Shown: positions 34,104-44,006 of the stretch, one piece after another
Layout of the letters: the number at the start of each line of letters is the position of its first letter
Numbering within the stretch: the first letter of the stretch is position 1
Source of the DNA: Klebsiella sp. RHBSTW-00484
Lineage (GTDB): Bacteria > Pseudomonadota > Gammaproteobacteria > Enterobacterales > Enterobacteriaceae
Direction: 5' to 3'
Assembly (NCBI RefSeq): GCF_013705725.1
Contig: NZ_CP055481.1
Location: 930,001-994,000 of the forward strand
DNA: 64,000 bases
Notes under the pieces: generated by a model
Told to the model about the DNA's origin: nothing
The model's database searches: none
The model's input: the letters and a program-made list of their open reading frames with translations, nothing else
Position numbers and translations under genes: made by a program

Positions 34104-34179
34104 TGGTGCCCGGACTCGGAATCGAACCAAGGACACGGGGATTTTCAATCCCCTGCTCTACCGACTGAGCTATCCGGGC
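34104..34179 (-). tRNA. pheV: tRNA-Phe (anticodon GAA), integration target of the islands
   Basis: The minus strand reads GCCCGGATAGCTCAGTCGGT and onward through AGGGGATTGAAAATCCCC (anticodon GAA) and GGTTCGATTCCGAGTC to the encoded CCA, 76 nt in all. The 3' end is the crossover site: a shortened copy of it lies at 27414-27437. The gene remains intact after both integrations. Its position next to yqgA-speC matches the pheV site of enteric bacteria, a frequent island target. Confidence 0.97.
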
Positions 34180-34284
34180 AACGGGGCGCATTAAACCTGA
34201 TTCGCCGCACCTCGTCAACGAAATTTATCTGTTTCGCAGCAGACTGAACAATCTATCACCACATTGAATCAAAAGCACGCATCT

Positions 34285-35001
34285 TCAGGCGAAAAACGTC
34301 ACCCAGGCTACGGAAATCGGCATTGCCAGCACCAGTGCGGGCAGCATGTTCACCACGGCGAACATTTTAATTCCGCAGATACGTAGACCGGTCGCGACCA
34401 GCAGCATTCCTCCTACGGCGCTGAAATCCGCCATCATCATCGGTGTGGTCAGCGGCATAATCAGCGATGCGCCGGCCACCAGAGCGAGCTGAATTGCCAG
34501 CATCGGAACGCAAATAGCTGAAACGGCCAGCCCCAGAGTGCAGGCAAAAATGGTGGCAGTAAAGAAGTCGAGAAACGCTTTGGCGATAAGAATGCTGTTG
34601 TCGCCGGTCATCCCTTCGCGCATTGCGCCGAAAATCCCGGTTCCGCTGGCGCAGAACAGTACGATGATCGCGACGTAGCTTTGAATATAGGACTCGTGCG
34701 CTGAGGCCTTTTTCTGTCCTTTTTTTGGCGAGAGTAGCTGCTGGAGCTTGCTGACCAGCATATTGATACCCTTTTCCATATTGCACACTTCGCCGAGCAG
34801 CGCGCCCACCAGTGTTGAAAGCACCATCACCGGCAGGTTGGCGCATTTGATTACCAGCAAAATGCCGATGCCCAATGACGCGAGACCAAAAATAGAGGTC
34901 ATCGATGTACGGATCCGTTCCGGTAATCGCTGACTTAAGAGTGAGCCGAGCACGCCGCCCAATAGGACCGCGCTGGCGTTAATAAATGGCCCTGTAACCA
35001 A
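34285..35001 (-). CDS. yqgA: YqgA, DUF554-family inner-membrane protein
   Basis: A 238-residue polytopic membrane protein. It starts at TTG 35001 by analogy with E. coli YqgA, whose N terminus aligns as GPFINASAVLLGGVLGSLLS; CAGGAG lies upstream. Six or so hydrophobic segments follow, including SIFGLASLGIGILLVIKCAN and AMREGMTGDNSILIAKAFLD. Function is unknown, though transport is assumed for the family. It is divergent from speC. Confidence 0.93.
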   Translation of the reverse strand: MVTGPFINASAVLLGGVLGSLLSQRLPERIRTSMTSIFGLASLGIGILLVIKCANLPVMVLSTLVGALLGEVCNMEKGINMLVSKLQQLLSPKKGQKKASAHESYIQSYVAIIVLFCASGTGIFGAMREGMTGDNSILIAKAFLDFFTATIFACTLGLAVSAICVPMLAIQLALVAGASLIMPLTTPMMMADFSAVGGMLLVATGLRICGIKMFAVVNMLPALVLAMPISVAWVTFFA

Positions 35002-35432
35002 AGCAAAACTCCTGTTAATTATCCCTAATGACTGCATTATTATGACGTGAAACTGGCTAAAAGGCTTGTGTATCCGTGAGGTGACTGCATACGTATTTCA
35101 TCTTGCGCACCCTATATAAAGGTGACATGATTGCGCGAATTTTCTCCTCTCCAGACATGAGGCCGCCGGGATGACAACATTGCCACGACATCACCGTTGC
35201 GTACAGATACGCAGACAGCCTCGTCTTGCTACCCTTACTTTGCACCTTCTGCCCACCATGCGGTAAGCGTAACGTATGCTCACTGCAGGACAACAGTAAG
35301 AGCGGACGCGGTCTGCTTTTACTGATGTCTGGCGGTCGGAGCTGGGATCCAGTCAGACCCTGACAGTTCGTTGGCCAGAGCTAAGTGCCCTGGCTGAAGC
35401 CTTTTACTCTCCGGAAACGGGTATTCGCGCTC
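35002..35432. other. yqgA-speC divergent intergenic region
   Basis: About 430 bases with no convincing gene. A 78-codon minus-strand frame (35057-35293) has no recognisable features. The region should hold the promoters of yqgA and speC; no strong boxes or named operators were identified. Confidence 0.35.
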
Positions 35433-37571
35433 ATGAAATCAATGCACATTGCCGCCAGCCACGAGCTGGTATCCCGCCTGTCAACCCACCGTCGCGTGGT
35501 GACCCTGGACAGTACTGATTTTACCGATGTGGCGGCAGTCGTCATTACCGCAGCGGACAGCCGCAGCGGCATCCTTTCGTTGTTGAAACGCACGGGCTTT
35601 AACCTGCCGGTCTTTCTTTTCAGTGAAGTTGACCATGAAAAACCGCAAGGCGTGATGGCGATTGTTAGCGGTAAAGAGCAGGAGTGGCTGGAGCTGGAAG
35701 CCGCCGCCTGCGGTTATGAAGAAAACCTGCTGCCGCCGTTCTTCGATACCCTGACCCAGTACGTGGAGATGGATAACAGCACCTTTGCATGTCCCGGTCA
35801 TCAACACGGCGCGTTCTTTAAGAAGCATCCGGCAGGACGGCAGTTTTTCGACTTCTTTGGCGAGAACGTCTTTCGCGCCGACATGTGCAACGCCGACGTT
35901 AAGCTCGGCGATCTGCTGATTCATGAAGGTTCGGCCAAACATGCGCAGAAGTTCGCCGCGAAGGTCTTTAACGCTGATAAAACCTATTTTGTCCTTAACG
36001 GCACCTCGGCGGCGAATAAGGTGGTGACCAATGCGCTGCTGACCCGTGGCGATCTGGTGCTGTTCGACCGTAATAACCATAAATCAAACCATCACGGCGC
36101 GCTGATTCAGGCGGGGGCGACGCCGGTTTATCTTGAGGCGTCGCGCAATCCGTTTGGTTTTATTGGCGGGATTGATAAGCACTGCTTTGATGATGGTTAC
36201 CTGCGCGAGCTTATCCGCGAAGTGGCTCCGCAGAAGGCGGATGCCGCGCGTCCGTTCCGTCTGGCGATTATCCAGTTGGGCACCTACGACGGCACCATCT
36301 ACAACGCTCGTCAGGTGGTGGATAAAATCGGCCATCTGTGCGACTACATCCTGTTTGACTCCGCATGGGTTGGCTACGAACAGTTTATCGACATGATGGC
36401 CGACACCTCGCCGCTGCTGCTGGATCTTAACGAAAACGATCCGGGCATTTTTGTCACCCAGTCGGTGCATAAACAGCAGGCCGGGTTCTCGCAAACCTCG
36501 CAGATCCACAAAAAAGACAACCATATTCGCGGCCAGGCCCGTTTTTGCCCGCATAAACGATTGAACAACGCCTTTATGCTGCATGCTTCAACCAGCCCGT
36601 TTTACCCGCTTTTCGCGGCGCTGGATATCAACGCCAAAATTCACGAAGGGGAGAGCGGACGCCGCCTGTGGGCCGAGTGCGTGGCGCTGGGCATCGAAGC
36701 ACGTAAAGCGATTATCGCCAACTGCAAAATGATCCAGCCGTTTATTCCGCCGGCTGTAGCGGGGCGCCCGTGGCAGGATCATCCAACTGAAGCCATCGCC
36801 AGCGAGCGCCGTTTCTTCAGCTTTGAGCCGGGTGCGCGTTGGCACGGCTTTGAAGGCTATGCCAGCGATCAGTATTTTGTTGACCCCTGTAAGCTGCTGC
36901 TGACCACGCCGGGCATTGATGCTGAAAGCGGCGAATATACCGATTTTGGCATCCCGGCGACCATCCTGGCGCATTACCTGCGTGAGAACGGTATTGTGCC
37001 CGAGAAGTGCGATCTGAACTCAATTCTGTTCCTGCTGACGCCCGCCGAAAGCGCGGAGAAGTTGGCGCAACTGGTGGGGATGCTGGCGCAATTTGAACAG
37101 CATATCGAATCCGATACGCCGCTGGCCGACGTGCTGCCGACCATCTTTAACAAGTACCCGGTGCGCTATCGGGATTATACCCTCCGTGAGCTGTGTCAGG
37201 AGATGCATGACCTGTACGTCAGCTTTGACGTGAAGGATCTGCAAAAAGAGATGTTCCGCAAGCGAAGCTTCCCGCGCGTGGTGATGAATCCGCAGGATGC
37301 CAACCGCGAGTTTATCCGCGGTAACGTTGAGCTGGTGCGCTTAAGCGAAGCCGAAGGGCGGGTGGCCGCGGAAGGTGCGCTGCCGTATCCGCCGGGCGTG
37401 CTGTGCGTGGTGCCTGGCGAAATCTGGGGCGGCGCGGTGTTGCGTTATTTCCTCGCGCTGGAAGAGGGCGTCAATATGCTGCCAGGCTTCTCACCGGAGC
37501 TGCAGGGGGTTTATAGCGAAACGGACCCTGATGGTATTAAGCGGCTGTACGGGTATGTGTTGAAAGCATAA
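35433..37571 (+). CDS. speC: Constitutive ornithine decarboxylase
   Basis: A 712-residue PLP-dependent decarboxylase that converts ornithine to putrescine in the cytosol. The start at ATG 35433 (M-K-S-M-H-I-A-A-S) matches E. coli SpeC. An N-terminal wing domain precedes the PLP core with TFACPGHQHGAFFKKHPAG, the cofactor region QLGTYDGTIYNARQVVDKIG and the Schiff-base Lys in QSVHKQQAGFSQTSQ. The C terminus LPGFSPELQGVYSETDPDG is conserved. SpeA, in the same window, feeds the parallel arginine route to putrescine. Confidence 0.98.
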   Translation: MKSMHIAASHELVSRLSTHRRVVTLDSTDFTDVAAVVITAADSRSGILSLLKRTGFNLPVFLFSEVDHEKPQGVMAIVSGKEQEWLELEAAACGYEENLLPPFFDTLTQYVEMDNSTFACPGHQHGAFFKKHPAGRQFFDFFGENVFRADMCNADVKLGDLLIHEGSAKHAQKFAAKVFNADKTYFVLNGTSAANKVVTNALLTRGDLVLFDRNNHKSNHHGALIQAGATPVYLEASRNPFGFIGGIDKHCFDDGYLRELIREVAPQKADAARPFRLAIIQLGTYDGTIYNARQVVDKIGHLCDYILFDSAWVGYEQFIDMMADTSPLLLDLNENDPGIFVTQSVHKQQAGFSQTSQIHKKDNHIRGQARFCPHKRLNNAFMLHASTSPFYPLFAALDINAKIHEGESGRRLWAECVALGIEARKAIIANCKMIQPFIPPAVAGRPWQDHPTEAIASERRFFSFEPGARWHGFEGYASDQYFVDPCKLLLTTPGIDAESGEYTDFGIPATILAHYLRENGIVPEKCDLNSILFLLTPAESAEKLAQLVGMLAQFEQHIESDTPLADVLPTIFNKYPVRYRDYTLRELCQEMHDLYVSFDVKDLQKEMFRKRSFPRVVMNPQDANREFIRGNVELVRLSEAEGRVAAEGALPYPPGVLCVVPGEIWGGAVLRYFLALEEGVNMLPGFSPELQGVYSETDPDGIKRLYGYVLKA

Positions 37572-37600
37572 ACCGGGACCAGGCATTGTGCGCGTATTTT

Positions 37601-37675
37601 TGCCGGATGGCGGCTGACGCCTTATCCGGCCTACAAATTCTGTAGGCCCGGTAAGGCGTCAGCCGCCACCGGGCA
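37601..37675. repeat. Paired REP elements between speC and nupG
   Basis: Two inverted REP-like units: TGCCGGATGGCGGCTGACGC at 37601-37620, and GCGTCAGCCGCCACCGGGCA at 37656-37675, each followed or preceded by a TCCGGCCTACA/TGTAGGCCCGG arm. They form a long imperfect hairpin between convergent genes, the usual place for enteric REP/BIME sequences, which protect mRNA 3' ends and can bind gyrase or IHF. Confidence 0.85.
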
Positions 37676-37682
37676 ATGACTA

Positions 37683-38936
37683 TCAGGCGTTCTGCTGTGC
37701 GGCGGCAGGCTGTCTGACGTGTTTGTACTTAAACAGCGCAACGAACGCGAAGGCCAGCACCAGCGAGTAGCCAGCGAAAATTAGCCATACGCTCTGCCAG
37801 TCGGTAATCCCTTCGATGGTGAAGTGCTCTACCACTTTGCCGCTCACCATCCCGCCAAGAATGCAGCCAAAACCGTTGGTCATCATCAGGAACATCCCCT
37901 GAGCGCTGGCGCGGATTTCCGGGCGAACCTCTTTTTCCACAAATACCGAACCAGAGATGTTGAAGAAGTCGAAGGCGCAACCGTAAACGATCATCGACAG
38001 TACCAGCAGCACGGTGCCGAACGGGGTCGGGTCGCCGTAGGCGAACAGGCCGAAGCGCAGCATCCACGCCACGATACTGATGAGCATCACGTTCTTGATG
38101 CCGTAGCGGCTAAGGAAGAACGGGATGGTCAAGATAAACAGGGTTTCCGAGATCTGTGAAATCGACATCATTACCGAGGCGTGCTGCACGATAAAGCTGC
38201 TGGCGAACAGCGGATCTTTATCAAAGCTGTGCAGGAAGGTATTGCCGAACATATTGGTAATTTGCAGTTCGGCACCCAGCATCATTGAGAAAATGAAGAA
38301 GATTGCCATACGCTTGTTTTTAAACAGCGCGAAGGCATCGAGGCCCAGCATTGAGGTCCAGCTTTGGTTCTTCTGCTGATTAGCGACCGGAATATGCGGC
38401 AGCGTGAAGGTAAACAGTACCAGCACGACGGAGAGCGCCGCGCCGATATACAGCTGCATATGGCTCAGTTCGAAGCCGGAGAAGCTCACGCCCCACATCG
38501 CAAAGATAAAACCGATGGTGCCCCAGATACGAATCGGCGGGAAATCGGTCACGATATCCATGTCCGCAGACTGCAGGCGGTAGTACGAAATGGTGTTAAT
38601 CAGGCCCAACGTCGGCATGTAGGCCAGCGAGTTGAGCAGGATAACGAGGAACATCTCGCCCGGCGTGGTGACCTGAGCGGCAAGCCACAGCGTCAGCGCG
38701 CCGACCAGATGGCAAATGGCATAAACCCATTTGGCGCTGATCCATTTATCGGCAACGATACCGAGAAGCGTCGGCATAAACACCGCCGCGATACCGAGCG
38801 AACTATAAACCGCGCCAATGGCCGCACCGTCGAACTTCAGGGTGACGAACATATATGAGCCGAGCGTGGTCAGCCAGCTTCCCCAGAGACAGAACTGCAG
38901 GAACGACAGTATTTTGAGCTGCAGCTTAAGATTCAT
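37683..38936 (-). CDS. nupG: NupG nucleoside:proton symporter
   Basis: A 417-residue major-facilitator protein with 12 hydrophobic segments, for example LQFCLWGSWLTTLGSYMFVT at the start and WLIFAGYSLVLAFAFVALFK near the end. The near-perfect match to E. coli NupG in order, length and context identifies it. It imports purine and pyrimidine nucleosides across the inner membrane. In E. coli the gene is controlled by CRP, CytR and DeoR; no clear sites were assigned here. Confidence 0.96.
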   Translation of the reverse strand: MNLKLQLKILSFLQFCLWGSWLTTLGSYMFVTLKFDGAAIGAVYSSLGIAAVFMPTLLGIVADKWISAKWVYAICHLVGALTLWLAAQVTTPGEMFLVILLNSLAYMPTLGLINTISYYRLQSADMDIVTDFPPIRIWGTIGFIFAMWGVSFSGFELSHMQLYIGAALSVVLVLFTFTLPHIPVANQQKNQSWTSMLGLDAFALFKNKRMAIFFIFSMMLGAELQITNMFGNTFLHSFDKDPLFASSFIVQHASVMMSISQISETLFILTIPFFLSRYGIKNVMLISIVAWMLRFGLFAYGDPTPFGTVLLVLSMIVYGCAFDFFNISGSVFVEKEVRPEIRASAQGMFLMMTNGFGCILGGMVSGKVVEHFTIEGITDWQSVWLIFAGYSLVLAFAFVALFKYKHVRQPAAAQQNA

Positions 38937-39081
38937 GTGTTGATCCTCACGGATATAGAATTGTTATGTGTTTTAAATAACATTTGTGGCGTTATTTTGG
39001 TTGGATTCTATCATTTATGCGATGGATGCTTTTGTTAACTGCCGCAGAAAATCGCAAAAGAGTTGCGCAGCAATATTGGGT

Positions 39082-39207
39082 ATTACCCTAAATAATTCGA
39101 GTTGCTTAAAGGCGGCAAGTGAGGGAGTCCCCAGGAGCATAGATAACTATGTGACTGGGGTGAGCAAGCGTAGCCAACACATAAGCAACTTGAAGTATGA
39201 CGGGTAT
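39082..39207. repeat. Interspersed enterobacterial repeat, short form, between nupG and mltC
   Basis: Runs from ATTACCCTAAATAATTCGAG to CAACTTGAAGTATGACGGGT. Its two ends are roughly complementary, and the centre holds CTCCC-GGAG and CAGTCA-like hairpin arms (CCCCAGGAGC and GACTGGGGTG). A related copy in inverted orientation lies at 43706-43900. It resembles a non-autonomous miniature element seen between genes in many enterics; I cannot give it a confident name. Confidence 0.75.
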
Positions 39208-39252
39208 AGCAGAAGAGAAACGCCCTTGAAGAAACAAGGGCGTTGGTGAGGA

Positions 39253-40335
39253 TTACTTGCGGCGGTAGCCTTTTTGCGCGGTGTTAACTTTGTACAGATA
39301 ACGGCGCGACTCGGCGGATGGATGACGGCTGGTGATGGTCTGATAGACATCGCCCGGCGTCATGTTGTTGATGATATTTGCGGCCTGAATTTTATCGCTG
39401 GAGAACACCCGCAGTACGCTGCCTGCACCGCCGTTATAGGCGGTAATCACCGCATAGCGACGTGATGTTGGGTTCTGGATGCCCGACAGATAGACGTTGT
39501 TCAGCATCGCCAGGTAGGCGGTGCCGGTATCGATATTATTCGCCGGTTCGAACAGATAGCTACGGCTTGGCAGGCCGGATTTCCCCTGCGAACGGAATAC
39601 GTCTTTCCCGGCGCTGTGCTGCACCACCTGCATCAGCCCCAGGGCGTCGGCGTGGCTGACCGCGTAGGGGTTGAAGGAGGACTCGGTTTGCATAATCGCC
39701 AGAATCAGTGACTCATCAACGCCATACTTGCGTGATGCCTGGCGCACCATGCCAATGTATTTATGCGCACGCTTGTCGAGGTGGTTCGGCACAAGGTTAA
39801 TGGTGATGCTGTAGATCATCCGCGGGCCGTTGCTGCGGCTTTTCATGCGCGTTTGCAGCAAGTAGTCGGCGAAGCGCGCGGCGCGCCACTCCCAGCGAAT
39901 AGATTCACCGGTATTATCGACGACCTGGCCATACAGGAACGGCTCTTTCGAAATCTGGATGTCATCGACGTCGGAATAGAGGTCGATGGAGTTAGGGTCG
40001 TCGCCCATCAGCAGGGTTTTAATAATAGCCTGGCGCAAGCGCCCGGCAGGGTCGGTCCCGGCAATAGTCTCGACAGTGATCGTACCTTCATCAAAGTTGA
40101 TGTGGCTGCGGGTCTGATACTGATCGGTGTATTTAACGTAGTCTTTCGGCCCGGCGAGCAGGACTTCGTTATAACCCCAAATGTTCTCGATATTATGGGC
40201 GAACTGGCCCATCAGAATGTCAAAGCCGTTAGTGTCCTTCACCCACGCCTCGTTATACTCGGCGCCTTTTTTGGTAGAGCTGGAACACGAAACGAGCAAA
40301 GGCGCAATCAGCGCTAGCGCTAAGTATTTTTTCAT
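39253..40335 (-). CDS. mltC: Membrane-bound lytic murein transglycosylase C
   Basis: A 360-residue outer-membrane lipoprotein that cleaves peptidoglycan glycan strands, forming 1,6-anhydro ends. The lipobox is LLVSC (Cys at residue 18). A DUF3393-type N-terminal domain ([20 protein letters not shown]) leads to a C-terminal SLT domain with catalytic Glu in [20 protein letters not shown] and the [13 protein letters not shown] motif. ATG 40335 is preferred to 40338. It is downstream of yggX and mutY in the usual mutY-yggX-mltC order. Confidence 0.97.
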   Translation of the reverse strand: MKKYLALALIAPLLVSCSSSTKKGAEYNEAWVKDTNGFDILMGQFAHNIENIWGYNEVLLAGPKDYVKYTDQYQTRSHINFDEGTITVETIAGTDPAGRLRQAIIKTLLMGDDPNSIDLYSDVDDIQISKEPFLYGQVVDNTGESIRWEWRAARFADYLLQTRMKSRSNGPRMIYSITINLVPNHLDKRAHKYIGMVRQASRKYGVDESLILAIMQTESSFNPYAVSHADALGLMQVVQHSAGKDVFRSQGKSGLPSRSYLFEPANNIDTGTAYLAMLNNVYLSGIQNPTSRRYAVITAYNGGAGSVLRVFSSDKIQAANIINNMTPGDVYQTITSRHPSAESRRYLYKVNTAQKGYRRK

Positions 40336-40386
40336 CATTCCGGGAGTGCGTGTTGTGTTTGTTGTGGTAAAGGGCCCGTCAGGCCC

Positions 40387-40674
<288 letters not shown>

Positions 40675-40689
40675 TTAATCGCCAGAAAG

Positions 40690-41748
40690 TTAAACCGGTG
40701 CTCCGGCCTTCAGCTGTTGCAACAAGCGCTCCACGGGGGCCGCCAGGCCAACGGACGGCGGCTGCGCTAAGTTATACCAGAGTGCGCCGCCTTCATCCAT
40801 GCATGAGCCAGATGAGTGCACTGTAAGCCACATCGGCACAATATCCAGATGGAAATGGCTGAAAGTGTGGCGGAACGCGGTTAATTGCGTCAGATTATCT
40901 GCCTTAATCTGGCGCTGCGCCAGCCACTCACGTAGCGCAGTTTCATCCTCAAACTGCGGGAAGCAGAATAATCCTCCCCACAGACCCACCGGCGGACGCT
41001 GGGAAAGAAACACCTCGTCGCCATGCTGCATCAGCAGGAAGTAGCCGGTTCGCTCGGGGATCGTCTGCTTCGGTTTTTTGCCCGGATATTGAGACCATGA
41101 ATGATTTGCGTAAGCCACGCAGCCGTTATTCAACGGACAAAGCTCGCATTTTGGCTTTGAGCGCGTACACACTATCGCCCCGAGGTCCATCATCGCCTGG
41201 TTGAAACGCTCCACACCTTTTGCTGGCGTGATGTCCTCGCTGATATCCCACAGGCGTTTCTCAACCTCTTTTTTCCCCGGCCAACCGCTGACAGCATAGC
41301 AGCGTGCGAGTACGCGTTTTACGTTGCCGTCGAGAATCGGATAATGCTGACCGAGAGAAAGGGACAAAATCGCGCCCGCGGTGGAGCGACCCACGCCCGG
41401 CAGCGCGGCGACTTCATCGAACGTTTGCGGGAATTTGCCGCCATGCAGGGTAGCGACCTGCTGCGCTGCTTTATGTAAATTGCGCGCGCGGGCGTAATAA
41501 CCCAGTCCGGTCCACAGATGCAGAACTTCATCAAGGGGGGCGTTCGCCAGGTCGGTAACCGTTGGGAAGCGCGCCATAAAACGTTCAAAATAGGGGATGA
41601 CCGTCGCCACTTGCGTTTGTTGCAACATCACCTCGGAGAGCCATACTTTGTAAGGCGTCTTAGCGATTTGCCAGGGCAGGGTTTTACGTCCGTATTTGTC
41701 GTACCAGTCCAGTACCTGGGCTGAAAATTGCGCGGCGAGAAAAGTCAA
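40690..41748 (-). CDS. mutY: A/G-specific adenine DNA glycosylase
   Basis: About 352 residues. It removes adenine mispaired with 8-oxoguanine or G. Features: [20 protein letters not shown], the helix-hairpin-helix [14 protein letters not shown] with catalytic Asp in [14 protein letters not shown], and a [4Fe-4S] cluster spaced C-x6-C-x2-C-x5-C ([17 protein letters not shown]). A C-terminal MutT-like domain reads 8-oxoG. TTG 41748 is chosen because the family begins just before [16 protein letters not shown]; the longer frame to 41901 overlaps the trmB leader and has no homology. The start is uncertain by a few codons. Confidence 0.95.
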   Translation of the reverse strand: MTFLAAQFSAQVLDWYDKYGRKTLPWQIAKTPYKVWLSEVMLQQTQVATVIPYFERFMARFPTVTDLANAPLDEVLHLWTGLGYYARARNLHKAAQQVATLHGGKFPQTFDEVAALPGVGRSTAGAILSLSLGQHYPILDGNVKRVLARCYAVSGWPGKKEVEKRLWDISEDITPAKGVERFNQAMMDLGAIVCTRSKPKCELCPLNNGCVAYANHSWSQYPGKKPKQTIPERTGYFLLMQHGDEVFLSQRPPVGLWGGLFCFPQFEDETALREWLAQRQIKADNLTQLTAFRHTFSHFHLDIVPMWLTVHSSGSCMDEGGALWYNLAQPPSVGLAAPVERLLQQLKAGAPV

Positions 41749-41884
41749 AGCGACGGCTCCGGGATAGTTATTATAAGGTGGCAGATTGCAGCACAAGGGC
41801 GAGAGGCTGTAAACCCTTGCATCCGCCGGGTAACTTTGGATAATGCCCGTTTTCCGAACACTCTCACAAGCAGACTTAACTTTT

Positions 41885-42604
41885 ATGAAAAACGACGTCA
41901 TATCTCCGGAATTCGATGAAAACGGTCGCCCGCTGCGCCGTATTCGTAGCTTCGTCCGTCGTCAGGGCCGCCTGACTAAAGGGCAGCAGCACGCGCTGGA
42001 TAATATTTGGCCGGTGATGGGCGTTGAGTTCAACGATGCGCCGCTTGATTTCGCCGCGCTGTTTGGCCGTGAAGCTCCGGTCACGCTGGAGATAGGTTTT
42101 GGTATGGGCGCTTCGCTGGTGGCGATGGCGAAAGAGAAACCGGAGCAGAATTTCCTCGGCATTGAAGTGCACTCTCCCGGCGTCGGCGCTTGCCTGGCTT
42201 CTGCTGAAGAAGAGGGTGTGCAAAATCTGCGCGTGATGTGTCACGATGCGGTCGAAGTGCTGCACACCATGATCCCGGATAACTCCCTTAATATGGTGCA
42301 GCTATTTTTCCCTGACCCATGGCATAAAGCACGGCATAATAAACGCCGTATCGTTCAGGCGCCTTTTGCCGAGCTGGTGAAAAGCAAGCTGAAGCTGGGC
42401 GGCGTCTTCCATATGGCGACCGACTGGGAGCAATATGCGGAGCATATGCTGGAAGTGATGTCTTCCCTTGAAGGGTATCGCAACCGCTCTGAGAGCAACG
42501 ACTATGTACCGCGCCCGGAATCGCGCCCGGTAACCAAATTTGAACAGCGTGGTCATCGTCTTGGCCACGGCGTATGGGACTTAATGTTCGAGAGGGTGAA
42601 ATAA
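41885..42604 (+). CDS. trmB: tRNA (guanine-N7)-methyltransferase
   Basis: A 239-residue SAM-dependent enzyme that makes m7G46 in tRNA variable loops. The SAM-binding motif [20 protein letters not shown] and the signature [15 protein letters not shown] identify it. The N terminus is [16 protein letters not shown]. It is divergent from mutY, and its TAA shares an A with the yggL start codon (TAATG), so the two genes are translationally coupled. Confidence 0.97.
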   Translation: MKNDVISPEFDENGRPLRRIRSFVRRQGRLTKGQQHALDNIWPVMGVEFNDAPLDFAALFGREAPVTLEIGFGMGASLVAMAKEKPEQNFLGIEVHSPGVGACLASAEEEGVQNLRVMCHDAVEVLHTMIPDNSLNMVQLFFPDPWHKARHNKRRIVQAPFAELVKSKLKLGGVFHMATDWEQYAEHMLEVMSSLEGYRNRSESNDYVPRPESRPVTKFEQRGHRLGHGVWDLMFERVK

Positions 42605-42930
42605 TGGCAACGAACCGTAGCCGTCGTCTGCGTAAAAAAATGCATATCGACGAATTTCAGGAAGTCGGTTTTTCCGTCGCGTGGCGTTTTGCGGAAGGAA
42701 CCAGCGAAGAGCAGATCGACCAGACCGTTAACGATCTGATTAATGAAGTCATTGAGCCGAATAAGCTGGCGTTTGACGGCAGCGGCTATCTCTCCTGGGA
42801 AGGCCTGATCTGCTTGCAGGAAATCGGCAAATGCACCGAGGAGCACCAAGCCATCGTGCGTAAATGGCTGGAAGAGCGTGGGCTTACCGATGTGCGCACC
42901 AGCGAACTTTTTGATATCTGGTGGGACTAA
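42604..42930 (+). CDS. yggL: YggL, DUF469-family protein
   Basis: A 108-residue cytosolic protein, ATG overlapping the trmB stop. The basic N terminus [20 protein letters not shown] is followed by FSVAWRFAEGTSEEQID and the C-terminal TSELFDIWWD. The family is linked to ribosome/50S biogenesis by association; a molecular function is not established. A small GC hairpin (GGCCGGCAATTGCCGGCC-like, about 42944-42960) follows. Confidence 0.95.
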   Translation: MATNRSRRLRKKMHIDEFQEVGFSVAWRFAEGTSEEQIDQTVNDLINEVIEPNKLAFDGSGYLSWEGLICLQEIGKCTEEHQAIVRKWLEERGLTDVRTSELFDIWWD

Positions 42931-42980
42931 GTTTGACAAGGGTCGGCAATTGCCGGCCCGTTTTGTCTTAAGGGAGTTAA

Positions 42981-43700
42981 ATGATGCGCAAAACGCTGTT
43001 AGCAGTGGCGCTTTCCGTCACCGCTTTGTCTGCACATGCAGATTACCAGTGTAGCGTCACGCCGCGTGACGATGTCATCCTCAGCCCGCAGCAGGTGCAG
43101 GTGAAGGGCGAAAACGGCGATCTGGTGATTCAGCCGGATGGCAGCCTGACTTACAACGGAAAAGCGTATTCCCTGAGCGCCGCACAGCGCGAGCAGGCCC
43201 AGGATTACCAGGCCGGTCTGCGCAGTAGCCTGCCGTGGATTGATGAAGGCGCACGTACGCGGGTAGAAAAAGGCCGCGCCGCGCTGGATAAAATTATTAC
43301 CGAACAGGTGGGTGCCAGCAGCAGCATGCATAGCCGCCTGACTAAGCTTGATGCACAACTGAAAACGCAGATGGCCCGCATTATCGAGCATCGCAACGAT
43401 GGGCTGACTTTCCACTATAAAGCCATCGATCAGGTGCGGGCCGACGGTCAGCAACTGGTGAATCAGGCGATGGGCGGTATTCTACAGGACAGCATCAATG
43501 AGATGGGGGCGAAAGCGGTCCTCAAAGGCGGCGGTAACCCGCTGGAAGGGATCCTCGGTAGCCTCGGTGGTCTGCAAACGGCCATTCAGAATGAATGGAA
43601 AAATCAGGAAGCAGACTTCCAGAAGTTTGGTAAAGATGTCTGTAGCCGCGTGGTTTCCCTTGAGGATAGCCGCAAAGCGTTGGTGGGTTCGTTAAAATAA
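42981..43700 (+). CDS. yggN: YggN, DUF2884-family periplasmic protein
   Basis: About 239 residues with a signal peptide (RKTLLAVALSVTALSAHA, then D-Y-Q-C). The mature part is rich in Gln and coiled-coil-like helices (YSLSAAQREQAQDYQAGLRS, STARL-type segments) with two cysteines, one near each end. Unknown function. ATG 42981 or the adjacent 42984 can serve as start; AAGGGAG is upstream. Confidence 0.93.
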   Translation: MMRKTLLAVALSVTALSAHADYQCSVTPRDDVILSPQQVQVKGENGDLVIQPDGSLTYNGKAYSLSAAQREQAQDYQAGLRSSLPWIDEGARTRVEKGRAALDKIITEQVGASSSMHSRLTKLDAQLKTQMARIIEHRNDGLTFHYKAIDQVRADGQQLVNQAMGGILQDSINEMGAKAVLKGGGNPLEGILGSLGGLQTAIQNEWKNQEADFQKFGKDVCSRVVSLEDSRKALVGSLK

Positions 43701-43705
43701 GTTTT

Positions 43706-43900
43706 ATACCCGTCATACTTCAAGTTGCTTGTGCGTTGGCCACGCTCGTTCACCCCAGTCACTTACTCCTGTAAGCTCCTGGGGATTAATGAGAGGCTCC
43801 TGCCTCTCACCGGAGGCCAGCCTTCGGCTGGTCAAATTCGTTCCCGACGAATTTGTCGCTCGCTTGCCGCCTTCCTGCAACTCGAATTATTTAGGGTATA
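43706..43900. repeat. Interspersed enterobacterial repeat, extended form, after yggN
   Basis: The ends (ATACCCGTCATACTTCAAGT and AACTCGAATTATTTAGGGTA) match the repeat at 39082-39207 in inverted orientation. About 70 extra bases interrupt the centre (roughly 43787-43857). They include the hairpins GAGAGGCTCCTGCCTCTC, GGCCAGCCTTCGGCTGG and AATTCGTTCCCGACGAATT. Small frames predicted here are products of the repeat, not genes. Confidence 0.75.
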
Positions 43901-44006
43901 TTCCGCTACCTGCGCCCGCAGGTAGCAAAATCAGATTCTGTTTATCCTTCCTGCTGTCGGCAACTCCTTATGATGCATCCTGTGCCCATAAAAAAGGAAT
44001 TTGCTG

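Noticed and set aside
41749..41901. N-terminal extension of MutY
   Set aside because: The extra 51 codons overlap the trmB promoter region and have no similarity to MutY, which begins at about AAQFSAQVL.
43725..44006. Two small frames after yggN
   Set aside because: They fall in the interspersed repeat and its inserted hairpins, without start signals.
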